Shown piece by piece: positions 37,136-50,411 of a stretch of 64,000 bases of DNA. The position numbers and the translations under genes were made by a program. The notes below the pieces were generated by a model, which worked only from the letters and a program-made list of their open reading frames with translations, was not told the DNA's origin and ran no database searches. Source of the DNA: Xiphophorus maculatus (taxonomy: Eukaryota; Chordata; Actinopteri; Cyprinodontiformes; Poeciliidae); the NCBI RefSeq assembly GCF_002775205.1, contig NC_036448.1, forward strand, positions 2,091,498 to 2,155,497, written 5' to 3'. The first letter of the stretch is position 1. Each line of letters begins with the position of its first letter.

Positions 37136-38870
37136 TTACAAAAATAAAGCTTAAAACCATAATACACAGAATTCATAAAGAAATTGACCTTGCGTATGTA
37201 GAAGGATTCCCTAAACTAACATTTTTATGTCGAGTTTGCACATACACCTGCTACAAAACCCAAATGAGACACAGTGTGGGTCCAAATTGCAGCATTCTGT
37301 TCTCCCTGATCCAGCAACATCAAAATGATATGACTGGCCACTCAGGCCATTCAGCTCAGTAATGACAGAAATAATCTGTGTAACCCAGCCAGTTCACACA
37401 CCCAGCAGTGTATAATTCTCTCAGTGGATAATCAAATGTGGTGCTGATTATCTGCAGCACTAAATGGCTCTTAATAGCTAATAAGATCAGCCTACAGCCT
37501 CTGATTGGTTTATTTGTTTTTAATTGGGGAAGGGTGTGTTGCATTTTACATGCAATTAGTCTTCATCTAATTGGTTTTATTTTCTGTGCTGTCTCACAGA
37601 GGACAAATCCATATTTCTGATTTAATTTTTGCTGGATCATTTACAGCGTGGAGGTTTGTTTTACTCTCCCACAACCAGAAATGTTGATATTAATATTTGT
37701 AAGACAAATACAAACAAATGAACTGAGTAGAACTAATAACCTCCAACATTTATTATCCAAAAGAGAAATACAAGGAGGAAAGTTTGAGAACCTCAAAGCA
37801 GAAATCTGGCTTCAAGCACAAATATTAATCTTTGACTTTTGTCACTAAGACTGGGCATAAGGTCTTTGTGATGATGAACAGATGGTTTAACCACATCAAA
37901 TGCAGTTTTTATGAAGATGTTATGTGTAAATGTTTATACTGAGATAGATGACAGTCCAGCTAAAAGTATTTCTCCTTGGGAATTGTCTTATTCCGTAAAC
38001 TTCTCATCACTGATATTTCATTTTAAATTGAGTTTTTTTTTTCACTTGTTTGTAACTTTGAGCGAGATTTCTGTCTCCTTCCAGAAGTATTAATATCTCT
38101 GCATTGTTAAGGAACAGACTCTTCTCTGAAATGTAAAAAAAAAAAAGGTAGGAAAAAACTATTTACTATTCTTAATATCTATCAAGAATATAGATAGATA
38201 TTATCTATCTATATTTATGTGCAGTGTCAAAATAAAATCCAAAATTTATGCAGTGCAGTGTCAATGTCGAGTCAGAAGAAAATCGATAGATGAAGAGGAA
38301 AACAGAACCATCAAACAAGTGGTGCCTCAGTTGAACTCTAATTTTGGGGCCTGATCAGCTTTGGATGTGAGTTCACTATCTCTGTTCTTTAAAGGTTGAG
38401 CAAGTTCCAGCCAACACCAACAATCCCTGCAGCCAAGAGAAGGAGCAGAGACCTGAAGGAACCCGCTGCAGAAACTGAAACCTTTGAGTGTGTATTCTGG
38501 CATCGAAACCTGCTGGACTTTCTCCTCTTCAATTCTTCTGTTTTCCTTTTCCAAACTTTTCCTCAGATTTTGAACAGATGGCAACAACTTCAAATCACGC
38601 ACAAGAAACGATGAGGCTTGTTTGGTAGATTAAAATTACCTTTTGAACATAACTATGAAAAAATGTAGAATTCATTAAGCCCATGTTTCTGTATGAAAAA
38701 TGTCATTTGTAGGTCTGATTTAATATCCTCATCATACTTTAAAGAAGTAATGGCTTGAAAACTTCAGTCTGTGTGGAATTAATCTTAATTAATAATATTT
38801 CCACTAAATTGAGTAACTGAAGTAAATTAACTTTTCAGTAATATGATTTACTGAATCAGTCTGTACAGAC
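37136..38870. other. Intergenic, nothing recognised
   Basis: Includes an imperfect (ATCT)/(AGAT) fold-back at 38166-38215 and an A run near 38139. No gene. Confidence 0.4.
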
Positions 38871-39342
38871 AGTGGCTATAAGAAGTATTCACCTTTGGAT
38901 GTTTTACTTTACAATATTAGGCTTTTTTGAAAAAACAAACAAACAAAAAAAACTAAACCTTGCACAAATGTTCTTCAAAGGTATTTTAGGGGTAATTGTT
39001 TTAGCATCGCATGCTAAGAAACCATTTTATGATTAACTGTTTACACTATAGTAGAAGACGTTACTATTATCCTGGACACTATTTGAAAGCAGAGGTAACC
39101 TCTGCCAGAAAAGTTACATTAAACAGAAACAAACAACAAAAATGCAGTTTATGCAATCACTTATTTTATGTTAGATGTTTTTGCTTCATTTTCATTATTT
39201 TATAGACATTAGTTTTCACTTTGACATTAAAGTTGTTTTTGTAAATCTTTTGGACATAAAGCCAGAATTTGTGTCTCATGATTGATTTGCAAAGGCAGTA
39301 AAAAGGGTGAAACATCCAAGAGGTGAATCAGTTTTATAAGTA
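38871..39342. mobile_element. MITE with Tc1/mariner-like inverted ends
   Basis: Left end AGTGGCTATAAGAAGTATTC (38871), then ACCTTTGGATGTTTTAC; the right end reverse-complemented reads CTTATAAAACTGATTCACCT then CTTGGATGTTTCAC. This TATAAAAAGTATTCACCCCTTGGATGTTT-type terminus (seen here in degenerate form) is common in fish. Interior non-coding. Confidence 0.6.
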
Positions 39343-41286
39343 CTTTACCTTTGTACTCATCTGTTACTAATAGTATTTATTCTCAGTTTTTTGTAGAATT
39401 TTCCTTTTTAGAAAAGATTTTATGTATTAAGAATAATTAGATTTATCCATGTGCCAACATCAAATTAAGAATGTATGGTAATTTTCTTCAAAATGACAGA
39501 TGGTAAGTGACTGAATGTGGCCTGGTTGTTGGTGCCAGCTGGATCAGTCTGAGTTCTTCAGAAACTGGACTTCACGCACAAAAGAGGATCCAACCACGTA
39601 GAAACAACAAAATGTAAACTTAATTATATGAATGTATATCTCTTCACCTTGCATTTCAAACATTGCAGCAACAAGTATAACACAAGACTTGTGAAAAATT
39701 AGAAAAGAGAGAAACTTTCAGAAGTGCAAGTAAACTACCTATGATGCCTATCACAAAGCCTTGTGAAAAGGCATCCATATTGGATTTCTAGGAGCGTTTC
39801 ACTCTTTTTTTCTACAAGCTGTAAATTACAGTTTCTAAGTAAGAATCTGACGTGTTTATACTGCGTCTTTCAACCAATCAAGCAGTACCAATGGAGGATA
39901 CTTTCTTCTTTCCTTCTTTCTTCATTTTTAGATTACCTGACAAATGACTCAGACAAAATAACAATTGCATATCATTAGGAGTAGATGGAAACACATAATC
40001 CACATGTCCTATGTGACGATGAAAATCAAGGTTTCACCCAAATTATAATCTCTTTACAATTCACTGCAAGCCTGCTCATGCTCAGAATGCATGCAGGAAG
40101 AAGCATGGCATAGATGTAGTGTCACATGTTGACCAGCAGAGAGCAACAGATAATTGATAATGAGAAAGACTGTACTGTTCTTTTTACTATCTGGCATTAT
40201 GGCTCACATACTACAGTTGGAACAATATGACAACTCAGGCGTGTGATACTGGCAACATTTATTTCCACTTTGTGTTCCAGTTACATTTTGGTTTTCTCAA
40301 AGATCCTCAGTGTGAAATGCTCAGTGACCTCACCAGATTACAAAAGCAGAGACATAATCAACAGGCTCCTGCAGGCATGCGCTCACATCAGGGCCGTTAT
40401 GAGATGACACATCTACTGTTTAGAATGAAATACGTGGAAAGGAACTCCATCTTTTTCTGCTTCCCCCTGCCTGTTTGCAGCACGCAGGAAAAAGCGTGCG
40501 AAGATGGCACCTTCGCTGAGTGTCAGTACTACTCTTACACATACATTTTGACACTGTCGTGCAAGCACACCGGATCACGCATACGTGTGTGCATGCTGAG
40601 CAGGGAGTGTGTGTGGGGACTGGTGGGTGTCAATTTGCATGGAAAGGAAGCAGCTTTCAGAGCTCCTGTTACCCTCAGCTAAAGTGCTAAGGCTAAAAAT
40701 GTCATTTTTCATGTGCATACAACAAATGTGTGACACTTATTTCTATGTTGGAACACTTGGATGTGCTGTGCATGATAATTGTGCATGTGTGGAACACAGG
40801 AAACCCCATCTGAAGCCCTTGGAAGCATATGTGTCCTGCAGCGACGTGTGGGTGTGTGTGTGCTTTCTGAGTTTCATCCTGCAGGGAGTAAATGCATGTG
40901 GGTGTGCAGAGGGGAGCAGAAGTCAAGCTGATGACTGACATGTCCATTTTGGTTCGTCCATTATTGTAAGTGCTTCAGGCCTGTTTCCGCAGAGGAACAA
41001 CTGTCACATTTGACTTCCAGATATGTTCAGTTACAGCTGTGTGTCTCTCATTAATTTTTTTATAATAAAGGGCCAATTGGCTTATTTTCATGTTTTGTTC
41101 CATGCAGTAAGAGAGTAAGTAAAATGACTTATTTTATGAATGTGAGATAAAAATAAAATAAACATTTCTAAAAATTATTTAGGACATACAGTATAGTTTT
41201 ATTCTTGTTCCAGATAGAAATCCTTTTTTCTCCATAAAGAGTTTTAGAGAGAAACCAGTACGTATAAATATCCATTTATTAGACCC
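39343..41286. other. Intergenic, nothing recognised
   Basis: Longest frame (40227-40682, plus, 151 codons) lacks a recognisable domain, a signal peptide or splice context. The stretch 40480-40930 is rich in GTGT and GCATG words. Confidence 0.4.
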
Positions 41287-41566
41287 ATTCAATAAATTAG
41301 AACATCACTGAAAACCCCATTTATTTCAGGAAAATTATCACTAAGTGAAACACATTATATGGATTAATTATACTTACAGCTAATTATGATTATTTTCTCC
41401 ACACAGTTAATGAAAATATCAAAATATTACATCAGGCCAATAATACAATACTGAAATTTAGATTTAATGAAAAGTATGCTTACCAACCTAAAGGTTGTTA
41501 TTTTCAAAAGATACTTTTATTCTGACAAATGGGCCTCATCAGAATACATATTCTAATTTATTGAAT
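41287..41566. mobile_element. Short mariner-type MITE
   Basis: Perfect 16-bp inverted ends ATTCAATAAATTAGAA (41287-41302) and TTCTAATTTATTGAAT (41551-41566), flanked by a TA-rich context. The interior (CTTACAGCTAATTATG, CATTTATTTCAGG) belongs to the same family as the longer remnant at 13830-14580, so this is an internally deleted derivative of 280 bp. Confidence 0.85.
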
Positions 41567-42610
41567 ATGACTAAATAACTGATACAATCAGCTATGAATG
41601 GATGCATACCTGTTAAGTCTCCCGTTTTGGCTGCCATGCTCCTGTATTAATATTTTCCTGGAGATTTCCTGTAGTTTGGCGCACACAGCTCCTCCCCCAA
41701 AATGATTTAAGGAGAACAAAGCCAAGATTTTGGAGGGATCACCACAAAGTCCTTATCTCAGTCCCATAGGTCTAAAATGGTGTGAGTGAGGCCACCAGTT
41801 CTACTAGGAAGAATGGGCCAGAACTAAAGCTATTGTGAAAACTTGTAGAAGAACCAAAACATTTTATTAAATTCTGCAAAAAACTATTAAAATATGTGCA
41901 AACGAATTTTCTGTCTTCTTATTCTGGCATTTTGCAAAAACAGAGAATGTTTACTTTGACGTAATGGCAGAAAGAAAAAAAAAGGTTATGTGTCCTTCTG
42001 TACAGTGGATGTAAACTTATGGTATGTACTGTATCAGCGAGGTATGAACATGTTGTATGAAACCTGCTGACTGTAATCAGCAACAGAGGTCAGTCCATAT
42101 GAACATGAATACTTTTTTAACTTACAACTCCAGATGATCAACATGCCTGCTGCTAACAGTGAGGCGGTTACTGAAATCAACTGTTTGTTCATAAATTACA
42201 GTGCGTCTTAAATATGTAGAACCTAATTGCATGTCTCTGTTACAGCTTTGAAAACATTTTGTTCTGTCAATTTATGGTGACAAAAATTATGCTCTTAAAG
42301 ACAACTGGAAAACTAGTTGCCATCTTTTTTCTCATTTTTTAAAGTTACTAACCACAAAGCTGCAACAGAGCTCCCTACGTTCTGCGCCTGCAGGAGCAAC
42401 TGCAAGATGTGGCCAGAAGAATTTTTATTTCTGTTCCTTTGTTTTCCTTTTATTTAGTCAGAAATGTCACCAGATTTTTTTTCTTGCCAATGACTTCTCA
42501 ACCAATTACTCAACCAATTAGCTCAATTTTCTAAATTATGTTCATGCTATATTATCCACCTAATCTGTCCAGTGGAAGATGCAAAATACCAAACATGTGT
42601 GTGTAGGAGC
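41567..42610. other. Intergenic, nothing recognised
   Basis: No gene, RNA or delimited repeat. Confidence 0.4.
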
Positions 42611-42690
42611 ACGGCCACACACACACACACCCACACACACCCCCCACACACACACATACACGCCCCCACACGCATACACGCACTCAGAGA
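42611..42690. repeat. (CA)n-rich imperfect microsatellite
   Basis: Imperfect CA repeats broken by C runs (CACACCCACACACACCCCCC and similar) and then CACGC units. Confidence 0.85.
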
Positions 42691-43893
42691 GACATTAACT
42701 GCCACTTTGTCACAACCTTGGGGCCACTGGGAGGTGGTGAAGCTGAACTAATAGAGCGGAGCTGGTAGAGGGCAGTGTGGCAGCAGCAGTCACTGGTCCA
42801 GCGCAGATGAGTTTTCTGCAGCTGGAGGGAGCTGAGTGTCTTGGTGCAACGCAGATACAGTGATGCACCGCGCTACTGCTTACGCCTAAATCTGATGGCA
42901 TCACTGAATAATTTAAAATCCATTGTTTGTGTTGCAGGTGTGCCAATCTGGAACCACCTTCCTTCTGCACAATGACCTTCCATGTTTAATGATGGAGGTT
43001 GATCTTGTGTCGGTCATCTACTCAAGTCACATGAACACTATTCTTTTTTTTTTTTTTGAAATCAACTAATATACAAATATTTTGTAAAACACATTTATGC
43101 TACCAAATATGGTTTGGTTCTACATATCTTTTTAGATTTCTGTGAAATAAGTGTTGATCGTCTCGAGATAAGGAGGAAAGTGCTTTTAGAAAAGTGAAGG
43201 ATTGGGATCACTCCACACCACTCCTGTTTTATATTTTGGATATAAACAATGTTTGTTTCATAAATGAATTGATGCAGAATTGACAGATAAAAATAGGGAG
43301 AACTATAACAGCTCTGCAAGTTCAGAGGAAAGGTCCAAACTGGGCTAAAAAATAAAAGCTGATTTTAAAACAGGACAAACCCAACAAATAGTGAAGTATT
43401 GTTATTTAGTTCATTTTTCCTTCATGATGCACATGGTTCGTTTAGACATCGGTTTCCAGAAAATTCTCATCACATATAGTGACAGTAAAAATATTCTCAA
43501 TTTCACCCAGACTGTGTAACCGTCAGGCTGCTGAGTAAGAAATTGGAATTGAGTTGTCCGGCCTCCATTCACTGACCAACCACTTTTTAGGTGAGCCTGT
43601 TCATTTCTTTTTAAAAGAAATAGCCTGATAGACTCGGTTCAATTGGGAACAAAATATTTGTGACATTTCCACCTGACGCGGTGCACTGTCAAACTAACCA
43701 AACCTTTGAAAAATGTTTACTGGCTCGCCTGTGGGGGCGCTGCAACAACTACTGAAGGAGATGACACAAAAACAGGAGAGGAATGTGGATGATTTTTAAA
43801 CCTTTGTCGAAGTAAATAAGATTGGTGAATAAGATCAGCTTCACTTCAGGACAGCATCAATCAAAATTAAGGAAATCAGGGGTGAGGATATTC
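42691..43893. other. Intergenic, nothing recognised
   Basis: Contains a T run at about 43045-43058. No supported gene. Confidence 0.4.
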
Positions 43894-43930
43894 CTATTCT
43901 ATTCTATTCTATTCTATTCTATTCTATTCT
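43894..43930. repeat. (TATTC)n pentamer repeat
   Basis: Seven to eight perfect TATTC/CTATT units; the same pentamer (other strand) tails the retroelement fragment at 22197-22222. Confidence 0.9.
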
Positions 43931-45256
43931 GTTTTAACAGACTTTTTCTGCAGGGTAACTGGACTCTGCTTTAGAGATAATGGGGGAAACGCAGAGTTCC
44001 TGTCCTGCTCCCCTAAACTGAAATAAGTCAACCTAAGTAGTTCATTCATCCAATCAGAATGCCTTTTTGGACTTGCTACATCTTCAAATTGACCACAGTT
44101 AAGCAGAGGAAAATAAAAGGACAAACATCCCATTCAAAAAATACTAAACATAACAACTTACCTTTTGGCAGTAGAAATTGTCAGATGTGTTCTGGTCGAC
44201 AGGAAAAACAAAAACAACAACAACAAAAATACTTTCTCATAAACACATAATTCAACTAACTTATCAATCCTTCCTAACCCTTTCTGATGTAAAGTCAGCT
44301 TGCTGCTTTCTTAAGTGGGGCAGCCACAGAACACTGGCCCAGCAATCTCACTTCTACTGTGAATCAGGAAGCCAGTGTCTTGAGAAGTTGAGGATAACTG
44401 GACCAAGCATAAGACTTGGTGATTCTGTCACTTGTGCATGCGATGTGTGTGGGCGCGGCACAAACAGGAATAACCCTCTTCAGTTTCAGGGAAGAGTCGT
44501 CACAAGAGCAAGAAAATTAGACTGCAGTGGAAGGAGGTGCTACAGAGTGAACAGGGGCTCAAAATGTATGTGACTGTGTGTGTGTGTACTGTATGTGTGT
44601 TAATGAGTCATTTGGTGTGTAAGAAGAGTACAAGAAGAAAAATTAGATGGGTAGAGACGCAGACAGCAGTGGGCTGGCCCAGAAAAAACAATTACTCTGG
44701 TTGCTTTTTCACAGCTGCTCCCAATTGTTCCAATGTCTCCTTATATCATTGCCCATCACTCCTTCCATTCCTTCGTCTTGCTCATGTGTGACTGGGCTTA
44801 ACTAGCATGGAACTGTTTCAGACGTGAACAAATTATAAGAAAACAATGCTTCCTACATATTAACACTGGGCTATTACACAGGTTGATCACCAGACCACCC
44901 AGGCTGCCTCTGATTGAACATTTCCAACTCATCATTTTCTTGACACGTTGTGTGCAATGTACTCCACATGTGCAACACTGTTGCTGGATTGATGTAACTG
45001 CAGCTGCATTTCCATTGACCATGATACTGCGCAAATTGAAATTATGAAAATAAATTTGCTTAATGGAAACAAGCCCATTTTTGAAAAAAAGGGAAAAAAA
45101 CAAACAAACAAACAAAAAAAAAATCTCATGTTTTTTGGTAAAAAGTGTTTGCAATAGGACCAGTTGGTTTTTCAGCCGTAACAAAATTTGTGTATTTTGC
45201 AAAACTTCAATGGAAACGTTTTTTTCCCCCCAGCATTTGTTGAATTCAGTTGGTGG
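43931..45256. other. Intergenic, includes a decayed interspersed repeat
   Basis: Around 45000-45250 the words TGCGCAAATTGAAATTATG and TTAATGGAAACAAGCCC belong to a common fish repeat. The 175-codon minus-strand frame through it (45325-44798) is fortuitous. Confidence 0.35.
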
Positions 45257-45293
45257 AAATGTTGTGTCAGTTGGTGGAACTGACACAACATTT
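45257..45293. repeat. Perfect hairpin, 16-bp stem, 5-base loop
   Basis: AAATGTTGTGTCAGTT, loop GGTGG, then the exact reverse complement AACTGACACAACATTT. The neighbouring TCAGTTGGTGGAA is present twice, at 45246 and 45268, so the hairpin arose inside a local duplication. Confidence 0.95.
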
Positions 45294-46309
45294 GACTCGG
45301 TTTGTGGAAATTTTGTGTAAATCATTCAGACTACATTTAGACACACACTGGTAAGAAAAACAGAATAATACAATTATTTTTAAAATGCTTTAAATAACAT
45401 TTAAAACATGTAATTTTTAGGTTTCCCGCTCTCCCCCCTGAACATCAGGAAGTGCAGTGCCCCCTATGAGCCAGATGTCACTGCATCCTGTTATATTCCA
45501 ACGATAATGAAGATTTTCAGTTTGAGTTCTTTTAAACTGTAACTTGTTTACTTTCTGTCACACTCAAAAGCATTATGACATTTTCCTATCACAAGTAAGA
45601 GAATTATCACTGATAATAACTACATAGAAACTCTTTAACAAATACAGTCTTAAAGCTTTATTTGTAAGAGCTATGCTTTATCTTCTGCGCCCTTTCTGTT
45701 CCACCTGCCACACCATCCCTTTAGTTAGGTTGGTACTAACTTCTTTTCCTCTTCACCTCTTTCTCTCCAGCTGCCCCTCCATACATAATTAAGTTTTGAG
45801 TGGAAATGCAACCCCTACTTCCTTTTTTTCTCAGTTTTCTCCCTCTCCGCTCCCGTGTGGCATGGGATCTCTCGGCATCGTTTTCTTCCTTTCTTTCTAC
45901 GTCCTTCCTTACCTTACCAGTGACTCCATTTGGGCCCACGTCGGGGCCAGGCTTGTCTTTTTAAGTGATAATGTTGAAATGTTAAATCACACCACAGCCA
46001 CCACTGCTACTGCCTCCCCATCCACCTTATCCTGTGAACAGTTTCTCGTTTCACATTGTCCTGTCATCCTATCCACTCAAACTCATCAATAAGCAATGCA
46101 AAGGCTCTGTCAGCCGCTGTATTTCTCTTTCAACATGAGATAAGGTGATGTTTGGGGCCTGACCGGTCCCATGTTAATGTGCATGTTAATGAAGCTGAAG
46201 TATCGGACTTCCTTCTTTCTTTCTGTTTCATGCCTTTTTAATTCAATGCGCAACTTAAAACATTTTTTTTAAATGTAACCTCTCTGTCACGAGCAGCAGA
46301 GCTGGACTT
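45294..46309. other. Intergenic, nothing recognised
   Basis: No supported gene. Pyrimidine-rich around 45740-45930. Confidence 0.4.
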
Positions 46310-46560
46310 CAACTTAATACAATTCAGCTCTATTAAATTCAATTCAGTTCAGTTCAATTCAGATCAATTCGGTTGTATTCAGTTAATTTAAATTCAATTC
46401 AGTTAATTCAGTCAAATATTTTTTTAATATGGACCTACTTGTGTCTTTAATAAAGGTGATGATGATGATTTCAGTTCAAATTAATACAATTCAGTTCAAT
46501 GCAATTCAATATGTATATAGCACCAATTCACAACACCTCACCTCAAAGCATATGTTGCTC
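46310..46560. repeat. ATTCAGTTCA-rich retroelement-tail repeat
   Basis: Many variants of AATTCAATTCAGTT, with (GATGAT)n at 46456-46470, ending in ATATAGCACCAATTCACAAC, a common 3' tail of fish LINE/SINE elements. Confidence 0.6.
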
Positions 46561-48202
46561 TAAATTTAAAAGTCTCTTAGACTTTTAAATTGATAATGTT
46601 GAAGTACTTGATTTAAAAGGCAAATTCAGGCTAAAAAAATCGTCATTGTTAATTTCTTAAATGAATACTGAGCTGCTGAATAGCCTCAGCAGTTTAGGTC
46701 TCCATCTCATTGTGTGGTAAAGCAGTCTGCCAGAAGAAGTGAAATACAACCCAAGACGTCCCAGAGATTCGTTAATTACTCTCTGTATTTTCACCTGGCT
46801 GCAGTCTTAAGCAAGACTTACCTTAATTTATGAACAGTATATAAAGTACAAGCTCAAAATGTAGCCCAATTAACCAGCAGCCCAGGTTACCAACAACATT
46901 ATAACCACTGATAGGTGAAATGAACCATTGATTATCTGTCACAGTGTCACCAAGCAGTGGGCTGGATTTGTTTAGTGGCAAGTGACCCATATGCTGCTCA
47001 CTGCAACATTATTGTCTTAAAAATGTACATCCAGACTGAAAATAATCTTTATATTTGATTCACTTTTTATTATTTTTTCATCATTTTTCAGCAACAGTAC
47101 AAAACATCATCAGCTTTATGAACCAACATGTTGCAGCCCTGAAATATAAGAATTCATGGATTACATTTGAAATTAATTTGTACAGCTCAACTTTTGTTTA
47201 GTCATTTTTTGTTATGTGAAAGATTCACTGCCAGCATGTACATTTCATGGTATTTTAATGTTCATGTTGTAGAGTTTCTTTGCATTTTCAGAAGGTTTCC
47301 TGTTTTACATTAAACTTATTAGAGTTGTTTACCTTCTACATCACAGACTGTGACTATATGAATCTAAAAGTCAGAACAGGAGTTTCTTTTTTTTTCAATG
47401 AATAAACATAAGCTAAGTAATTTCATAATGAATTCAGCTATTCATCCCGGTTTACTCTGTTACATGTGTGCTTACAGAGCTGGCTTAAACATGTCTGGAT
47501 CATATTTCTGAGTCATGCAAATGCCAGTTTTTTTTCTCCCTTCCATGACATGCCATACTCACACACAGAAGGTGTAAGCCCTGAAATCCCCATCTTTCAG
47601 CTACGGCTTTAAAACACAATCCAGTTCTTTTCACGATGAAGAGGCAACTGCTGTAAAATCCAGCTAGAGGTTTGCAGATATGGCAGAGGAAAAAAAACCT
47701 TCATCTGCTGTTCTCCTCTCTTTCTTTCTGGCACACAGATACAAAATTGTAGACAAATACACACTTGTTTTTTTTTTGGTTTTTACTCTCAGAGTTGCAT
47801 GAAATCCACCCACAATTATGCTGCATTGTGCACACAATTGTGAGAAAATCTTTCAGCAGCCTGGATGTAGTCTCATTGGGCAATGCTTCACTGCTGAGTG
47901 TGCAACCCTCCTGCCTTGGTAGGGGGAGGCCCCCTCAGTCAACTTATTATCTGTTCCCATCTAATATTTATCAGCTACTGGAAGATTCACCATGACAAGT
48001 CAATGTGATCGTCTAACAATACACCAAAGTGGACTTTATTACATGTGTCATCAGGTATGTTATACTCAAAAGACACAGAGGGAGCATGCATGGAAGGACA
48101 GAGTGAGCCGCTGGTTCCTGGTTATGATCATTTGACAATTCAACACCTTCATGCAAGCATAACACTTTTCCTAAAGAGTCACTTTGCACTTTTAATGTCT
48201 CT
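46561..48202. other. Intergenic, nothing recognised
   Basis: No gene, RNA gene or delimited repeat. Confidence 0.4.
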
Positions 48203-48742
48203 AATGGGGCAGTAAAATCAACTTTTTTGAGCTTTACATCATGTTATAATATTGTTCCCTCATCAAAACCATACCTAGAGTGTTGCTTTGATTATTTTAT
48301 GCATGTTTGAGAAATCCTTTAATCTCCATGGCAACCACTCAGCTGTACAAAACACTTGGGAGCTATAGTTTCCAAGCTTTGGCCTCACAGAGCCCCCCTC
48401 CACTGCAACTCCCCCACTCAGCTCCTTCAGACTAGCCAGAAGTAAATAACAAGTTCCTGGTAGAAAAGCTCATCTGCTGAGCTCATTATAGGAGTAACGT
48501 CTCAGAGCAACACTGGTAAAAAACATTGTTAAAGTATTAACAGAGGAGCTATGTTTGATGACTTCCTGAAGGCAAAGTTTCAGAGAGAGCAGAATTTTTT
48601 AAAGAGACAGAGACCCAATGTCAAGACGTTGAATATATTTGGTATATATATCATTTTTATAACAAGTGAAGGTATAGTTACTTGATTGTGCAATAAGTTG
48701 TGCCTGGAAAACACAAACCATACTACTGCCCCTTTAAATGAA
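48203..48742. mobile_element. TTAA-type MITE, copy B
   Basis: Ends are inverted: GGGGCAGTAAAATC at the left (48206) and TACTGCCCCTTTAA at the right (about 48725-48738). The right TTAA is intact, the left one decayed (CTAAT). It aligns over about 500 bp with copy A at 5306-5820. Interior non-coding. Confidence 0.65.
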
Positions 48743-49380
48743 GATCTCGACAAAGCTGCAACAATAATTTCTTGTATATTGAGCCAGAAAAGCCCACAGG
48801 TCTTAAGTCATGTGTGGGTTTGGGAGAGCATGTGAATGTGTGACATGTGAGGGAAGGTCACACAAGAGCTCACTTACTGTGTGTCATACATGCTCATAGC
48901 AGGGTACTGACATGGCAGTGAACATAGAGGACGACCACGTGAGTCATTTGTCTGAGCAACAACAACCTGCAAATGTCTGACTGAGACACCTGCAAAAGTT
49001 CGATAGTGAATAATGTCCCTGTAATTAATAGAGCTGCAGCCGTTCTGAGCTGATCTCAGGGGTTTGTAAAGCTCTGAGTTGCTGATACTGATTGTTGCCC
49101 ATTATTATTTGTCTTTAGGAACTATGATATTTGAAGGTACAACAACATTATGTGTGATCATCTCCTCATTATTAGCCTAAAAAAATTTTCAAAACTAAGA
49201 CAAACTCATGACAGTCTTTAGCATATCATATTATCAGCTAGCGTTGTTAGTGCTGCTAACATTTGTAAAACAACATTCTCCATTTGCATGCTTTAGAGAA
49301 TATACAGCCTTACCTTTTCTCATTGATTTCCAAGTCCAGGTAGACAGGCAAAAACTCAAAAGAGTGAAAGAGAAATGCTT
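48743..49380. other. Intergenic, nothing recognised
   Basis: No supported gene or repeat. Confidence 0.4.
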
Positions 49381-49570
49381 ATGCTATATGTCCAGTAGTC
49401 CAGAGGACAATACACTGATGGTGGTAAGCTACATAGTAGCCACAGTTCCCCTGGGGCAGGCTGCCATGCCAACGGAGCCATTGGACCCTCTTACTCCTAA
49501 AGACAAGGCAGATGAAGCATCTTGCTCAAGGACACAACATCTATAGACAGAATGGGGGTTCAAACTGGCA
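49381..49570. repeat. Decayed fish interspersed repeat
   Basis: CTTGCTCAAGGACACAACAT followed by GGGGTTCAAACTGGCA is a word pair found in a widespread fish repeat. The 112-codon frame at 49208-49546 runs into it and is not a gene. Confidence 0.45.
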
Positions 49571-50269
49571 TTAATTCAGATTTTTTGTGAAGTCAGATTA
49601 TTTTGCGTTGTTCACATTTCCAAAAATATACAACTTTCATGTGATCCCCTGTGTGGATTGCAAATGACCTAAAAGTGTCCCACGTGCGCAGTAGAGGATG
49701 CAGTGATGTCACGCTGTTCTGAATCTTGATTTTTAAAACTCCTACACAGATCATTTATGTTCTTGCAGGGATTTTTATACCATTTGTCATCCAGAGTTTG
49801 TTATTAATAATTGTCTTGATATTACCTTCTATTTTGGTTAGCTTACAATTCTTACAATACAAACTAGTCAACAGATTGACAAATGCATCATAATCGATAT
49901 TAACGTCATCATTACATATAATCTGCATTTATTTGTAGAGCAACTCCTTATCCCTTCTTCTCAATTCTGTTTGAATAATATAACTGACAACCATCAACTT
50001 CTTTTATATCAGTTTCCTTTCACCAAATCTTTGTTACACAATTACATTAAAACTTTTACTGAGTTGATTTAATCAGTTACTTTTACTAGACTCCAGTTCA
50101 AACTATTGAAATGAATGACAGACAGTGCTCTGTCCATCACAGTATATTGTTAAATCGTTCCTCTGTATAATATTTAAACTCTTTAATTCTGAGAAATCAA
50201 TGATCAACATCTATCTTTAAGATCATCGTGTCTTCGTGTTTGTCCACGAGGAAACATATTAGCAGTGAT
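49571..50269. other. Intergenic, nothing recognised
   Basis: Includes GTGCGCAGTAGAGGATGCAG with GATGTCACGC near 49686-49715, slightly GC-richer; no gene. Confidence 0.35.
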
Positions 50270-50411
50270 AGCATAGTTACTTTGAAAAAGTAACTTTAAT
50301 TGGATTACTGATTACTCCTTAAAAAAGTAACCTAGTTAGATTACTGATTACTTGATTTGGAAAGTAACTAAATTACATTAAAAGTAGCTTTTTTAGTTAC
50401 TTTCAGCACCT
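50270..50411. repeat. Internal array of AAAGTAACT / GATTACTGATTACT motifs
   Basis: AAAGTAAC occurs four or more times, alternating with TTGGATTACTGATTACTCC and TTAGATTACTGATTACTTG. This is a decayed tandem or fold-back repeat, probably part of a DNA transposon. Confidence 0.6.

Noticed and set aside
40227..40682. 151-codon plus-strand frame
   Set aside because: One of the longest frames, but the translation is unpatterned and there is no promoter, signal peptide or partner exon.
44798..45325. 175-codon minus-strand frame
   Set aside because: Runs through a decayed interspersed repeat and the 45257 hairpin; composition is that of translated repeat.
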